Program-made: the position numbers and the translations under genes
Notes under the pieces: generated by a model
Told to the model about the DNA's origin: nothing
Seen by the model: the letters and a program-made list of their open reading frames with translations, nothing else
The model's database searches: none
Shown here: positions 16,046 to 24,888 of the stretch, in pieces
Position numbering within the stretch: position 1 is the first letter of the stretch
Layout of the letters: every line of letters begins with the position of its first letter
DNA from: Marinicrinis sediminis
Lineage (GTDB): Bacteria > Bacillota > Bacilli > Paenibacillales > KCTC-33676
Reading direction: 5' to 3'
DNA: 64,000 nt
Assembly (NCBI RefSeq): GCF_042685085.1
Contig: NZ_JBHUMM010000043.1
Span: 372,001 to 436,000, forward strand

Positions 16046-16627
16046 TTAGCCTTCCTTCGAAGACAAGTATTCATATCCGTCTGTCACCAGATCGAGCTTA
16101 CCTGTTACGGGATCGATGATCAAGCCATGTACCGGCGTGTTTTTCGGCAGCAGCGGATGGTTGCGGATAATGCGGACACTGTTCTCAACCCCGGACTGGA
16201 CGTTGTCGAAGCCAGTCAGCCAGCGATTCAGATCAATGCCGGCATTGCGCAAGGTATCGATCGCTTCCTCATGAATGCCAGATTCTGTAATCTGTTCAAT
16301 CAGATCCTCGGAATTCAGACCGGTCATCCCGCATTCGTGGTGACCGACCACACAAACTTCCTTGGCGTTCAGTTTGTACAGCGCGACGATAATACTGCGC
16401 ATAATATTGCCAAATGGCTGGGTGACGATTGCGCCCGCGTTTTTAATGATTTTCGCGTCGCCGTTCCGCAGATTCATCGCTTTTGGCAACAGTTCGACAA
16501 GCCGGGTATCCATGCAGGTGAGGAGCACCATTTTTTTGTCCGGGAATTTGGAGGTGACGAACTGCTCGTACTCCTTGTTTTGAACAAATGATTCATTGTG
16601 ATCCAGAATGTTGTGAATTAAACTCAT
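16046..16627 (-). CDS. Beta-class carbonic anhydrase (YtiB-like)
   Basis: A 193-residue zinc enzyme interconverting CO2 and bicarbonate. The zinc ligands and catalytic Asp-Arg pair are present: CMDTRLVELLP near residue 37, and HHECGMTGL near 96 giving His and Cys. RNGDAKIIKNAGAIV and PFGNIMRSI are typical of the short clade that includes B. subtilis YtiB. I chose the ATG at 16627 because AAGGGG sits eight bases upstream; the in-frame codon at 16636 does not fit. Adjacent genes give no metabolic context. Confidence 0.92.
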   Translation of the reverse strand: MSLIHNILDHNESFVQNKEYEQFVTSKFPDKKMVLLTCMDTRLVELLPKAMNLRNGDAKIIKNAGAIVTQPFGNIMRSIIVALYKLNAKEVCVVGHHECGMTGLNSEDLIEQITESGIHEEAIDTLRNAGIDLNRWLTGFDNVQSGVENSVRIIRNHPLLPKNTPVHGLIIDPVTGKLDLVTDGYEYLSSKEG

Positions 16628-16660
16628 CAGGTACACCCCTTCATTGTAATTGGTTTGTGC

Positions 16661-16981
16661 TTACTTCGTGATTAACCGCAATTGATTATGGTAAATCTGC
16701 TGCGGACTGCTGAGAATGAAGCTTCGTTTGGCTTTCTGGTAATCCAGCTTCATATGAGCATCGAAAAACACCTCGTGGCGCTTCTCGTAAACCACCTTGC
16801 ATCCATTGCTGTCAGCCTGTACATCGTCTGGCTTCGGTTCGGATATCATCCAGAGCTGGGCGACGCCACTGACGGCACATCCGCATCCTTCTGCATCATA
16901 GACCAGCTTCAGAACGGGCGACGAGGTACCAGCTTCGGCTGTGACCTGCTGCAAAGCCTCTTCAGTCATGGTGATGTGCAT
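16661..16981 (-). CDS. HesB/IscA-like iron-sulfur cluster biosynthesis family protein
   Basis: A 106-residue protein of the HesB/YadR/YfhF superfamily, resembling B. subtilis YqkB. It has MTEEALQQV at the N-terminus and LVYDAEGCGCAVSGV, which carries the Cys-Gly-Cys that would be the cluster- or metal-binding site, but lacks the C-terminal Cys-Gly-Cys of true A-type carriers. That makes an Fe-S carrier role uncertain. The ATG at 16981 is preferred over the GTG at 16990, because GAAAGGA is too close to the latter. It precedes the carbonic anhydrase gene by 33 bases, so both may be one transcript. Confidence 0.75.
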   Translation of the reverse strand: MHITMTEEALQQVTAEAGTSSPVLKLVYDAEGCGCAVSGVAQLWMISEPKPDDVQADSNGCKVVYEKRHEVFFDAHMKLDYQKAKRSFILSSPQQIYHNQLRLITK

Positions 16982-17253
16982 GTTGTTCACGTCCTTTCGA
17001 TAAGGCTGGGCCTTTCAGCTTTCTGTGTGAATGATGCCATTGACAAAAAGCTGGGGTCATGTTAACAAACCCTACACTGTTTTTGATTTTATCACAAAGC
17101 ATACAAGACATGCACCATAATTTCGTCTGTTTTTGTCCAGGCTGGTCGATTCTGTGATCGATGCAGCTTTGTTTCTGCATACAGTTGTGATAGAACTATA
17201 GGAGAGACCTGTTATCTCATGAAATAGAAGAGAACCAATAGGAGGCCATGACC

Positions 17254-18798
17254 ATGAATGAAAAGATCGAATCCAACATGACCGAATCCGCGCCATCTTT
17301 GCGTGAGAGATTTCGCCAATATGTACATAAAATGAAGAGCTACGAGGAAACGGTTGGGGTTCTGTATTATGACTTGCGCACCCAGGCGCCCAAAGAAGCC
17401 GTAGAAGGCCGTGCAGAGGTGATAGGCACACTGTCAACCGAATTGTTCAAGCTGTCCACTTCTGAGGAACTGGGACAGTATCTGTCCGAACTGTCTGAAC
17501 CGGAACTGTGGCAGCAGCTTGATGAAGTGGATCGCAAGCTGGTGGAAGAGCTGAAGAAGGAATATGACCGCAGCAAGAAGATTCCGGCAGAGATGTATCA
17601 GGAATATGTCACCCTGACCTCCAAGGCAGAATCGGTGTGGGAAGAAGCGAAGGAAGCGTCAGACTTTGCACGCTTTCAGCCGTACCTGGAGAAGATCGTC
17701 GCGTTCAACCAGCGCTTTGTGGAACTGTGGGGCTATGAAGGCCATCCGTACAACACGTTGCTGGACACGTATGAGCCTGGACTCACGGTAGATCAGCTGG
17801 ACGAGGTATTTGGAGTGGTCAGAGAACGGGCGGTTCCGCTCGTGGCAGAGATCGCCAGACAGCATCAGCCACAACGGGATTTTCTCTATAGTGGTTTTGA
17901 CGAAGAGCAGCAGAAAGCGTTCAGTACGTATATATTGAAGGAAATCGGCTTTTCGTTCCGTGCCGGGAGACTGGATGCGAGTGCCCATCCTTTTGCCATT
18001 GGACTCAATCTCGGTGATGTGCGGATCACGACAAAATATTTGCCAAATGATATCACGTTCTCGCTGTTCTCCTCCATTCACGAAGGAGGGCATGCGCTCT
18101 ATGAACAGAATATTTCCAGCAAGCTTGCAGGCACTCCACTCTGTACAGGTACGTCTATGGCCATTCATGAATCACAGTCCCGATATTGGGAAAACAAGGT
18201 GGGGCGCTCCTTATCGTTTTGGAAAAAGCATTACGGGAAGCTGCAGGAGATGTTTCCGGATGCATTCGGCTCGGTTTCGCTGGAGACATTCTACAAGGCG
18301 ATTAACGTCGTAGAGCCTTCCCTCATTCGGATCGAGGCGGATGAACTGACCTATAACCTCCATATCATGATTCGTTATGAGCTGGAGAAAGCGCTCATTG
18401 GCGGAGAGTTGGAAGTAAAGGACCTACCGCAGGCCTGGAATGCCAAGTATGAAGAGTACCTGGGCATTACCCCGCCGAATGATGCAAAGGGTGTACTGCA
18501 GGATGTTCACTGGTCCGGTGGTTCATTTGGCTATTTCCCGTCGTATTCACTGGGCAACATGTATGCAGCGCAGCTCATGCATACGATGAAACAGCAGATT
18601 CCGGATTATGAAGCGCATATTGAAGCAGGCGAACTGCATGTGCTGAAGGACTGGCTGACCGCTCACATTTATCAGCATGGGAAGCTGCTGACGCCGGGCG
18701 AGCTGATTGAACGCATCACTGGCCAGTCGCTTGATCCTGCCTATCTCGTAGATTATCTCGATGAGAAGTATCGCCAAGTCTATTCGTTGGAATCATGA
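17254..18798 (+). CDS. M32-family metallocarboxypeptidase (Taq type)
   Basis: A 514-residue zinc carboxypeptidase that removes C-terminal residues from peptides, normal in length for M32. The metal motif is IHEGGHALYEQ near residue 274 (HExxH), followed about 28 residues on by IHESQSRYWEN, which provides the third ligand Glu. IRIEADELTYNLHIMIRYELEKALI and GYFPSYSLGNMYAAQL are conserved M32 blocks. It lacks a signal peptide, so it is cytosolic and likely used in peptide turnover. ATG codons at 17248 and 17254 compete; TAGGAGG is at ideal spacing for 17254. Confidence 0.93.
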   Translation: MNEKIESNMTESAPSLRERFRQYVHKMKSYEETVGVLYYDLRTQAPKEAVEGRAEVIGTLSTELFKLSTSEELGQYLSELSEPELWQQLDEVDRKLVEELKKEYDRSKKIPAEMYQEYVTLTSKAESVWEEAKEASDFARFQPYLEKIVAFNQRFVELWGYEGHPYNTLLDTYEPGLTVDQLDEVFGVVRERAVPLVAEIARQHQPQRDFLYSGFDEEQQKAFSTYILKEIGFSFRAGRLDASAHPFAIGLNLGDVRITTKYLPNDITFSLFSSIHEGGHALYEQNISSKLAGTPLCTGTSMAIHESQSRYWENKVGRSLSFWKKHYGKLQEMFPDAFGSVSLETFYKAINVVEPSLIRIEADELTYNLHIMIRYELEKALIGGELEVKDLPQAWNAKYEEYLGITPPNDAKGVLQDVHWSGGSFGYFPSYSLGNMYAAQLMHTMKQQIPDYEAHIEAGELHVLKDWLTAHIYQHGKLLTPGELIERITGQSLDPAYLVDYLDEKYRQVYSLES

Positions 18799-18861
18799 GC
18801 AGACAGCGGCAAGCAAGCCATAACAGGTAGACAACAATGGAAGTTTGTGGGGTGAGGGGTT

Positions 18862-19821
18862 ATGGGGATACGCATCTTGAAAACTGCCATCGCGGCAGTG
18901 GTGGCCGTCTACATCGCAAACGCCTTCTCGCTGCAGTTTGCCATGTCCGCTGCACTGCTCGCGATTCTGGGTGTGGATGTGACGAAAAGACGAAGCTTGT
19001 GGAATGTGTTTCAGCGTTTTACGGCATCTGTACTGGGGCTCTTGGTCGGCTGTCTGATCTTCGCCTGGATCGGGTTCTATACGTGGGTGATCGGGATCTT
19101 TATTCTGATCGCCTATCCCGTCCTGTCCAAAGTGCGACTGAAAGACGGTATTGTAACCAGTTCGGTGGTCGTGCTGCACGTATATGATTATGGCGCAGTA
19201 GACACCTCGATTTTGCTGAATGAACTGGGCTTGCTCGTAATTGGGCTCGGCAGCGCCACGGTGTTTAATCTCGCGTACATGCCAAAGTCCGATCAGCAGC
19301 TTCTCCGAAACCGGGCCTTGCTGGAAGATCAGTTCAGTCTGATCTTTGTTCATATCGCGAACCACCTCGGCAAAAAAGAGTACGTGTGGGATGGCGAGGA
19401 ACTGATTTTGGCAGCGCAATATTTGCAGGAGGGGGAAGACTGGTCCAAGCGTGCTTTTGAAAATGCGCTCTTCAGAGAAAACCCGGACTGGCAAATTTAT
19501 TTTCATATGCGCAGACAGCAGCTTGACTCCATTGAACGAATGATGGATATTGTCTCGCAAGTGTATGAAAGCCTGCCGCACGGTGAGCTGGCTGCGCAGG
19601 TATTCCTGGAATTAAGTGAGGATGTCAAGCATGAATATTATACAGGACGGGCAGAGAGAGAACTGACGGAGCTGGAACAACAGTTCAAAGGGATGGAGCT
19701 TCCGGCCACGCGAGCCGAGTTTGAGGTTCGTTCCGCCATTTTACAGCTGTGCGTAGAATTGAGACATTATTTGTCCTATGCGAAGCGGGAGAAGAAGAAG
19801 CGGAGGGAAGCGACCGGGTAA
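18862..19821 (+). CDS. Aromatic acid exporter family membrane protein (YqjA-like)
   Basis: A 319-residue protein with four to five transmembrane segments in the first 150 residues (AIAAVVAVYIANAF, MSAALLAILGV, VLGLLVGCLIFAWIGF and others) and a long soluble helical C-terminal domain. KRRSLWNVFQRFTASVLG is typical of the FUSC/DUF939 family of putative efflux proteins such as YqjA. The cytosolic domain ends in a basic tail KREKKKRREATG. The substrate is unknown. It begins 63 bases after the carboxypeptidase and may share its transcript. Confidence 0.8.
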   Translation: MGIRILKTAIAAVVAVYIANAFSLQFAMSAALLAILGVDVTKRRSLWNVFQRFTASVLGLLVGCLIFAWIGFYTWVIGIFILIAYPVLSKVRLKDGIVTSSVVVLHVYDYGAVDTSILLNELGLLVIGLGSATVFNLAYMPKSDQQLLRNRALLEDQFSLIFVHIANHLGKKEYVWDGEELILAAQYLQEGEDWSKRAFENALFRENPDWQIYFHMRRQQLDSIERMMDIVSQVYESLPHGELAAQVFLELSEDVKHEYYTGRAERELTELEQQFKGMELPATRAEFEVRSAILQLCVELRHYLSYAKREKKKRREATG

Positions 19822-19925
19822 GCCTCGTGCAAGTCGTTGCTGGCGCTGCGAAAATTTTTGTCACTATAGACGAATGTCCTGCATACACATGTATGGAATG
19901 ACTTGTATGGAGGAGGTTTGGAAGA

Positions 19926-20495
19926 ATGTCGATCACGGATCGCGACTTGCATGTTAGAGAAATCATCACGAAAGCCGTTTGTGGTAAAGGACGAAAATTC
20001 TCGCAAGCGACACACACCGTACACCCGCCTCATAAACCGAGCAGCATATTAGGTGCATGGCTGATCAACCATCAATATGAAGCGGTTAAATCCGGTGATT
20101 GCATTGAGGTAGTCGGTACTTACGATGTGAACATCTGGTATTCACATGAAGGCAATTCCAAAACAGACGTGGCGAAGGAAACGGTGTCCTATGTAGAAGC
20201 GGTTCCATTTAGCTACCTGGACCCGAAGCATCGGGCGGCAACGGAGGAAGTGATGGCCGAGGCTACACAGGAACCAAACTGTGTAGAGGCGACGCTTTCA
20301 GCGGACGGATCAGGTGTTGTCATTCGTGTGGAGCGGGAATACAAGGTGGAGATGGTGGCGGAAACGAAAGTATGTGTGGTCACCTGTGACAGTCCGGACG
20401 ATGACGATGACAAGGATCTGGACTTCTACGGGGGCGACGAAGAGGCGGATTTCGAAGAGCTGGACCCGGATCTGCTGGATGATCTTGACGTATAA
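19926..20495 (+). CDS. cotE: Outer spore coat morphogenetic protein CotE
   Basis: A 189-residue homologue of CotE, which forms a layer around the forespore and recruits outer coat proteins. The N-terminal block DRDLHVREIITKAVCGKGRKFSQATH, the central HPPHKPSSILGAWLINHQYEA, and the very acidic C-terminal tail (DDDDDKDLDFYGGDEEADFEELDPD) match the family closely. The start follows GGAGGTTTGGAAGA. As in B. subtilis, mutS and mutL lie downstream on the same strand, but here an extra amidoligase-like gene is inserted. Expression is expected in the mother cell during sporulation. Confidence 0.95.
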   Translation: MSITDRDLHVREIITKAVCGKGRKFSQATHTVHPPHKPSSILGAWLINHQYEAVKSGDCIEVVGTYDVNIWYSHEGNSKTDVAKETVSYVEAVPFSYLDPKHRAATEEVMAEATQEPNCVEATLSADGSGVVIRVEREYKVEMVAETKVCVVTCDSPDDDDDKDLDFYGGDEEADFEELDPDLLDDLDV

Positions 20496-20523
20496 TCGTA
20501 CGGACAGCATCGTGTATTCCGAA

Positions 20524-20562
20524 CCCATGCGCATGGGAGGGGGCAAAATGCCTCCTTTTTTT
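20524..20562 (+). terminator. cotE terminator with adjacent palindrome
   Basis: GGAGG (20536-20540) pairs with CCTCC (20551-20555), followed by seven T residues. It overlaps a perfect 14-base palindrome, CCCATGCGCATGGG, at 20524-20537. Confidence 0.85.
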
Positions 20563-20606
20563 GTCTCGGCCATACTGGGACGAGAGGAAGTCAGGAGGAG
20601 CGAGAG

Positions 20607-22106
20607 ATGGGAACGGTATTGTGGGGGACACAGGAAGCTGACATGCGACCGTTGAAGTCACGGCTTGATTTTCCAAGCTGTACAGGGCCCATTCGCCCAA
20701 GGGATGCAGAACAGGTGGTCGTGTGCTGGCAGGTGAAGGAATATCGGGGGAGCGGGAAATGGATGCTGAATGTGCCTGCCTATGCCAGACGCCTATCCCA
20801 GCCTGGCGAACTCGAAAAATGGATGAAACTCCATCAGCTACCTTATGACGACTCCGGAAAAGCGTTGTATCAGATGGTGGTGTTTCATCAGGAAGTGCTG
20901 GCAGTGTTTCGCAGAGAGACCCAGCTTCTGCAAGAACCCGGTCTCCGGCATAAGGGGGACGGGTGGAAGGAAGTAGAATGGGACCCGTCCAGGCCCGCTC
21001 TTCGCAAGCTGAGCCGCCTGGCCAAACGGGGACTGTATGCGATCGGTCTGGATTTTGGTACGGTCGGTCTTTCCTGGGACCCGCAGGGAGAGCCGGTAGT
21101 GGTTTCCGCTACCTCTGCGCTTTTCTCCCCCTTGACTGCTGGTTATTCTGGTAGTGAACAATTTGAACAAGCAGACAGATGGTGGACGCGTATCGCCGAT
21201 TGTCTGAATGCCTTTCATCATCATATGGAGGCGGAGTGGACTCGGTGCCACCATCGTCACCCTACTAACACGGAGGATCAACCGGACTGGCAAATGGGTA
21301 CAGACCTTGAATTTGTCATGTGCGCGCCCAGTGGACGGGTTTTGCTGGCAGAGCGCTGGCTGGGACGAAAGGGAACCGTGGGGAGCGATTGTCTGCGTAC
21401 GAAGGAAGACAGGCTGATCTTTCCCCTGGCGGAACTGCGTCCTCAGCCTGCGCGAACACCGCGTGAACTGATTCAGCATATCCGCAAAGCCATGCATGAA
21501 GCGGCGGTGAAAATGCAGGGAACGGAAGCCGTCTGGTTGGCTGGCGGCATGCCGGTCAAGGGCATTCCCCTGGGCGGACACCTGCATTTCAGCGGCTTTT
21601 CGTCCAATCCTTTTTTTGTGAGGGCGTTGGACAATTACCTGACCCTCCCGCTCATGCTGATCGAAGACGACGGTACACGAAAGCGCAGACCGAAATACGG
21701 ATATCCGGGGGACGTCCGGTTCAAGCGGCATGGTGGATTTGAATATCGGACCCCGCCGAGCTGGATCGTCAGCCCGCGGATTGCCAAGGGCGTGGCTGCA
21801 CTGGCCGACGTCATTGCAAGACATTACTGGTCGCTGGCCGACCGTCCGCTTGATGATTTTGAGGTCGCGGAGGCTTATTATTCAGGTGACAAACGTATCA
21901 TCTACCCCGTGGTGCAACAACTGTGGAAGCAACTGGAGTCTACTGCTGCCTATTCGGAGCATGCCTCCTATTTGATACCCTTCAAAAAACAGATTTTCCA
22001 GAAGCAGGTCTGGCATGCAGATCGAGATATCCGGAAAGCCTGGCGAATCTTTCCCTTTCAGGCAGAGTCAATTTCCCCATCGAAGGAAGCTGAATCCATG
22101 ATATAA
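20607..22106 (+). CDS. Predicted COOH-NH2 ligase (amidoligase, PhiEco32-like type 2)
   Basis: A 499-residue protein with a C-terminal glutamine-synthetase-like fold. Key blocks are TDLEFVMC near 232 (metal-binding Glu), AELRPQPARTP near 273, GGHLHFSG near 325 (Gly-Gly-His-x-His, substrate/ATP site) and GGFEYRTPPSWIVSP near 373 (Glu and Arg). This is the pattern of the amidoligase family that joins carboxyl and amino groups on peptides, proteins or metabolites. The N-terminal 200 residues are less conserved and include LDFGTVGL. The gene has a strong binding site (GTCAGGAGG) and sits between cotE's terminator and mutS. Spore coat crosslinking or modification is a reasonable inference from position only. 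Confidence 0.75.
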   Translation: MGTVLWGTQEADMRPLKSRLDFPSCTGPIRPRDAEQVVVCWQVKEYRGSGKWMLNVPAYARRLSQPGELEKWMKLHQLPYDDSGKALYQMVVFHQEVLAVFRRETQLLQEPGLRHKGDGWKEVEWDPSRPALRKLSRLAKRGLYAIGLDFGTVGLSWDPQGEPVVVSATSALFSPLTAGYSGSEQFEQADRWWTRIADCLNAFHHHMEAEWTRCHHRHPTNTEDQPDWQMGTDLEFVMCAPSGRVLLAERWLGRKGTVGSDCLRTKEDRLIFPLAELRPQPARTPRELIQHIRKAMHEAAVKMQGTEAVWLAGGMPVKGIPLGGHLHFSGFSSNPFFVRALDNYLTLPLMLIEDDGTRKRRPKYGYPGDVRFKRHGGFEYRTPPSWIVSPRIAKGVAALADVIARHYWSLADRPLDDFEVAEAYYSGDKRIIYPVVQQLWKQLESTAAYSEHASYLIPFKKQIFQKQVWHADRDIRKAWRIFPFQAESISPSKEAESMI

Positions 22107-22150
22107 TGAAGGGCAGTAGATCGAATGGATAACGATGATGGGGGATCGAT

Positions 22151-24874
22151 ATGGCTCAATATACACCGATGATCCAACAATATTTGGAGATTAAAAACCA
22201 GGTGCCGGACGCCTTTTTGTTTTTTCGTCTCGGTGACTTTTATGAAATGTTCTTTGAGGATGCCACCCGTGCAGCGGAAGAACTGGAAATTACGCTTACC
22301 GGCCGTGAAGGAGGAACCAAGGAACGCATACCCATGTGCGGGGTTCCCTATCATTCGGCTGAAACGTATCTGGCAAGACTGATTGAAAAAGGCTACAAGG
22401 TAGCAATATGCGAGCAGGTCGAGGACCCGGCTCAGGCAAAAGGGGTGGTGAAGCGTGAAATCGTACGCATTGTCACCCCCGGTACGTATGTAGAAAGCAA
22501 GCAGATGAGTGAAGCGAGCAACAATTACATGGTGAGCATTACCCGCTGTCAGCACGCATACGGACTGGCGGCCTGTGATGTATCTACCGGTGAGCTGTAC
22601 AGCACCTGGATGGAAGGGTCGCTCGAGCATGTCCTTGACGAGGCCCAAATCTATCAGCCCGCTGAAATGATTGTGGATGAGGCACTGCTGCACAATGTGC
22701 AGAGTCGCATCCGTCACTGGATGAAAAATCCGGTCGTCAACGGCTGGACAGAGAGCGGGCAGGAACGGCATAAACCGGAATTCCTGCAGGAAGAGAGCTG
22801 GAACGGCTTGAACGAACCTGGTCAGCGGAGCGTAGCTATGCTGTTAGGATATATTACGCAGACACAGAAGCGTTCACTTCGTCATATCCATGAATTGAGA
22901 AGCTATGAAAATGACCAATACATGCACCTCGACCCTTTTACCCGTCGAAATCTGGAGTTAAGTGAAACGGTGCGCGACCGTTCACGCAAGGGAAGTCTGC
23001 TGTGGATGCTTGATGAAACGGTAACCGCCATGGGCGGCAGACAGTTGAAACGCTGGCTGGACAAGCCTCTGCTCAATCGGAAGCGGATTGAGGAGCGGCA
23101 GGAAGCAGTCTCCCACCTCGTGGATGGATGGATGGTGCGAGAAGATTTGAGGCAGCATTTGAAACGGATATATGACCTGGAGCGGCTGGTCGGGAAGCTG
23201 TCATTTGGCTCGGTCAACGCGCGGGATCTTCATGCGTTAAAGGTGTCCTTGCAGCAAATGCCGGCGCTGGTGGAGGTGTGCCAGGCATCCGGTTCCCGGA
23301 CGCTGCAACGACTGGTTGCTGATCTGGACCTCTGTGAAGAGGTGGCTGTGAGCATTGAGGAGACGATTGTGGAGGAGCCGCCAATAAGTGTCAAGGACGG
23401 GGGAATCATTCGTACCGGCTGTGATCCCTACCTGGATCAATTAAAAGAAGCGAGCTCCAATGGCAAACAGTGGATTGCACAGCTTGAGCAGCAAGAGCGC
23501 CAGGCGACAGGCATTAAATCGCTGAAAATCGGATTCAACAAAGTGTTCGGCTATTATATTGAAGTCACGAAGGCCAATCTGTCTCATTTGCCGGAAGGTC
23601 GTTATGAGCGCAAGCAGACGCTCTCCAACGCCGAACGGTATGTGACACCGGAACTGAAGGAGAAGGAAGCACTGATCCTGGAAGCCGAGGAGAAGATGGT
23701 TGATCTGGAATATTCGCTGTTTGTACAGCTGCGGGACAAGCTGGTAACGGCCATTCCGCGACTGCAACTGCTGGCTGAGAAAGTGTGTGAGATGGATGTG
23801 TATCAGTCGCTGGCCGTGGTCAGCGCCGCCCACCAATATATCCGGCCTCAGCTGTCTGAAGAGCGCGGTATGGAGATCGTGGAGGGCAGGCATCCCGTCG
23901 TCGAAGCGATGATGACAGAAGAGGATTTTATCGCCAACGATACGCATCTGACCCCTTCCGCCCCCGTGATGCTCATTACCGGACCGAATATGGCCGGGAA
24001 AAGTACGTATATGCGTCAGGTAGCCATGATCTCGATTATGGCCCAGATGGGCTGCTTTGTTCCGGCTGAAGCCGCCACCCTGTCTGTGGTAGACCGTATA
24101 TTCACCCGAATTGGAGCGGCGGATGACCTGGTGAGCGGACAGAGCACGTTCATGGTCGAAATGAGAGATATCCAGCTCATGACGGCGAAAGCCACGGCAC
24201 GCAGTCTCGTCATTATCGATGAGCTGGGCAGGGGCACGTCCACCCATGAGGGAATGGCGATCGCGCAGAGTGTCATTGAATATTTGCATGAGCATATCGG
24301 GTGCTGTACACTCGTATCTACGCATTATCATGAGCTGGCCCATCTGGAGGAGACGCTTGCCGGGCTGCGCAACTTTAGCATGGCTGTGAAAGAGAGTGAA
24401 GGGGAAGTGACGTTTCTGCGTCGCCTGGTACCAGGGGCAGCCAGCAGCAGTTACGGTATCTACTGTGCCCAAATTGCCGGATTGCCGGGTCAAATTATTG
24501 AGCGGGCATATGGCCTGTTGTCCGAGTCCGCGATGGATGCAGCTTCGAATAAAGGGGCTGGCAGCCAGCATGGAAGCGAGCAGCCGATTGAACAGATTTC
24601 CCTTTTTGAAGAACCGAAGACTCGTCAGGAACCTGTGCGCAAAGGTAGAGCCGATCGTGGAGCCGCTTCGGACCTGGTGGCGGTAGCTGAGAAGGTCTCT
24701 ACCGAGACAACAGCAACGAAAAAAGCACAGGAAATGGCGCAACAGCAGCTGGACAGCTATCAAGCCTTGCTGCATGATATTGAACAGGTTGAACTGATGA
24801 ACATGACTCCGCTTGAAGCGATGCAATGGATACAGACGATGAAAATGAAATGGAAGAAGGAAACGATCCGGTAA
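22151..24874 (+). CDS. mutS: DNA mismatch repair protein MutS
   Basis: A 907-residue MutS, slightly longer than the usual 850-870. The mismatch-binding domain opens with the FFRLGDFYEMFFEDA block (Phe-x-Glu motif near residue 29-35) and GREGGTKERIPMCGVP. The ATPase domain carries Walker A GPNMAGKSTYMRQV near 611, Walker B IIDELGRGTS, and STHYHELAHLEE. The region 780-870 is an extended linker rich in Glu/Ala/Thr, after which the C-terminal helices (MTPLEAMQWIQTMK) include the dimerisation segment. It recognises mispairs and recruits MutL, encoded 14 bases downstream. The start at 22151 follows GATGGGGGATCGAT. Confidence 0.97.
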   Translation: MAQYTPMIQQYLEIKNQVPDAFLFFRLGDFYEMFFEDATRAAEELEITLTGREGGTKERIPMCGVPYHSAETYLARLIEKGYKVAICEQVEDPAQAKGVVKREIVRIVTPGTYVESKQMSEASNNYMVSITRCQHAYGLAACDVSTGELYSTWMEGSLEHVLDEAQIYQPAEMIVDEALLHNVQSRIRHWMKNPVVNGWTESGQERHKPEFLQEESWNGLNEPGQRSVAMLLGYITQTQKRSLRHIHELRSYENDQYMHLDPFTRRNLELSETVRDRSRKGSLLWMLDETVTAMGGRQLKRWLDKPLLNRKRIEERQEAVSHLVDGWMVREDLRQHLKRIYDLERLVGKLSFGSVNARDLHALKVSLQQMPALVEVCQASGSRTLQRLVADLDLCEEVAVSIEETIVEEPPISVKDGGIIRTGCDPYLDQLKEASSNGKQWIAQLEQQERQATGIKSLKIGFNKVFGYYIEVTKANLSHLPEGRYERKQTLSNAERYVTPELKEKEALILEAEEKMVDLEYSLFVQLRDKLVTAIPRLQLLAEKVCEMDVYQSLAVVSAAHQYIRPQLSEERGMEIVEGRHPVVEAMMTEEDFIANDTHLTPSAPVMLITGPNMAGKSTYMRQVAMISIMAQMGCFVPAEAATLSVVDRIFTRIGAADDLVSGQSTFMVEMRDIQLMTAKATARSLVIIDELGRGTSTHEGMAIAQSVIEYLHEHIGCCTLVSTHYHELAHLEETLAGLRNFSMAVKESEGEVTFLRRLVPGAASSSYGIYCAQIAGLPGQIIERAYGLLSESAMDAASNKGAGSQHGSEQPIEQISLFEEPKTRQEPVRKGRADRGAASDLVAVAEKVSTETTATKKAQEMAQQQLDSYQALLHDIEQVELMNMTPLEAMQWIQTMKMKWKKETIR

Positions 24875-24888
24875 GGGAGTGGGATGAG

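Noticed and set aside
20838..21824. A 328-codon antisense frame inside the amidoligase-like gene
   Set aside because: Composition-driven shadow; the plus-strand frame has clear family motifs and a strong ribosome binding site.
23441..24826. Long (461-codon) antisense frame inside mutS
   Set aside because: It is a shadow of a highly conserved gene with strong codon periodicity on the plus strand; no binding site or motif.
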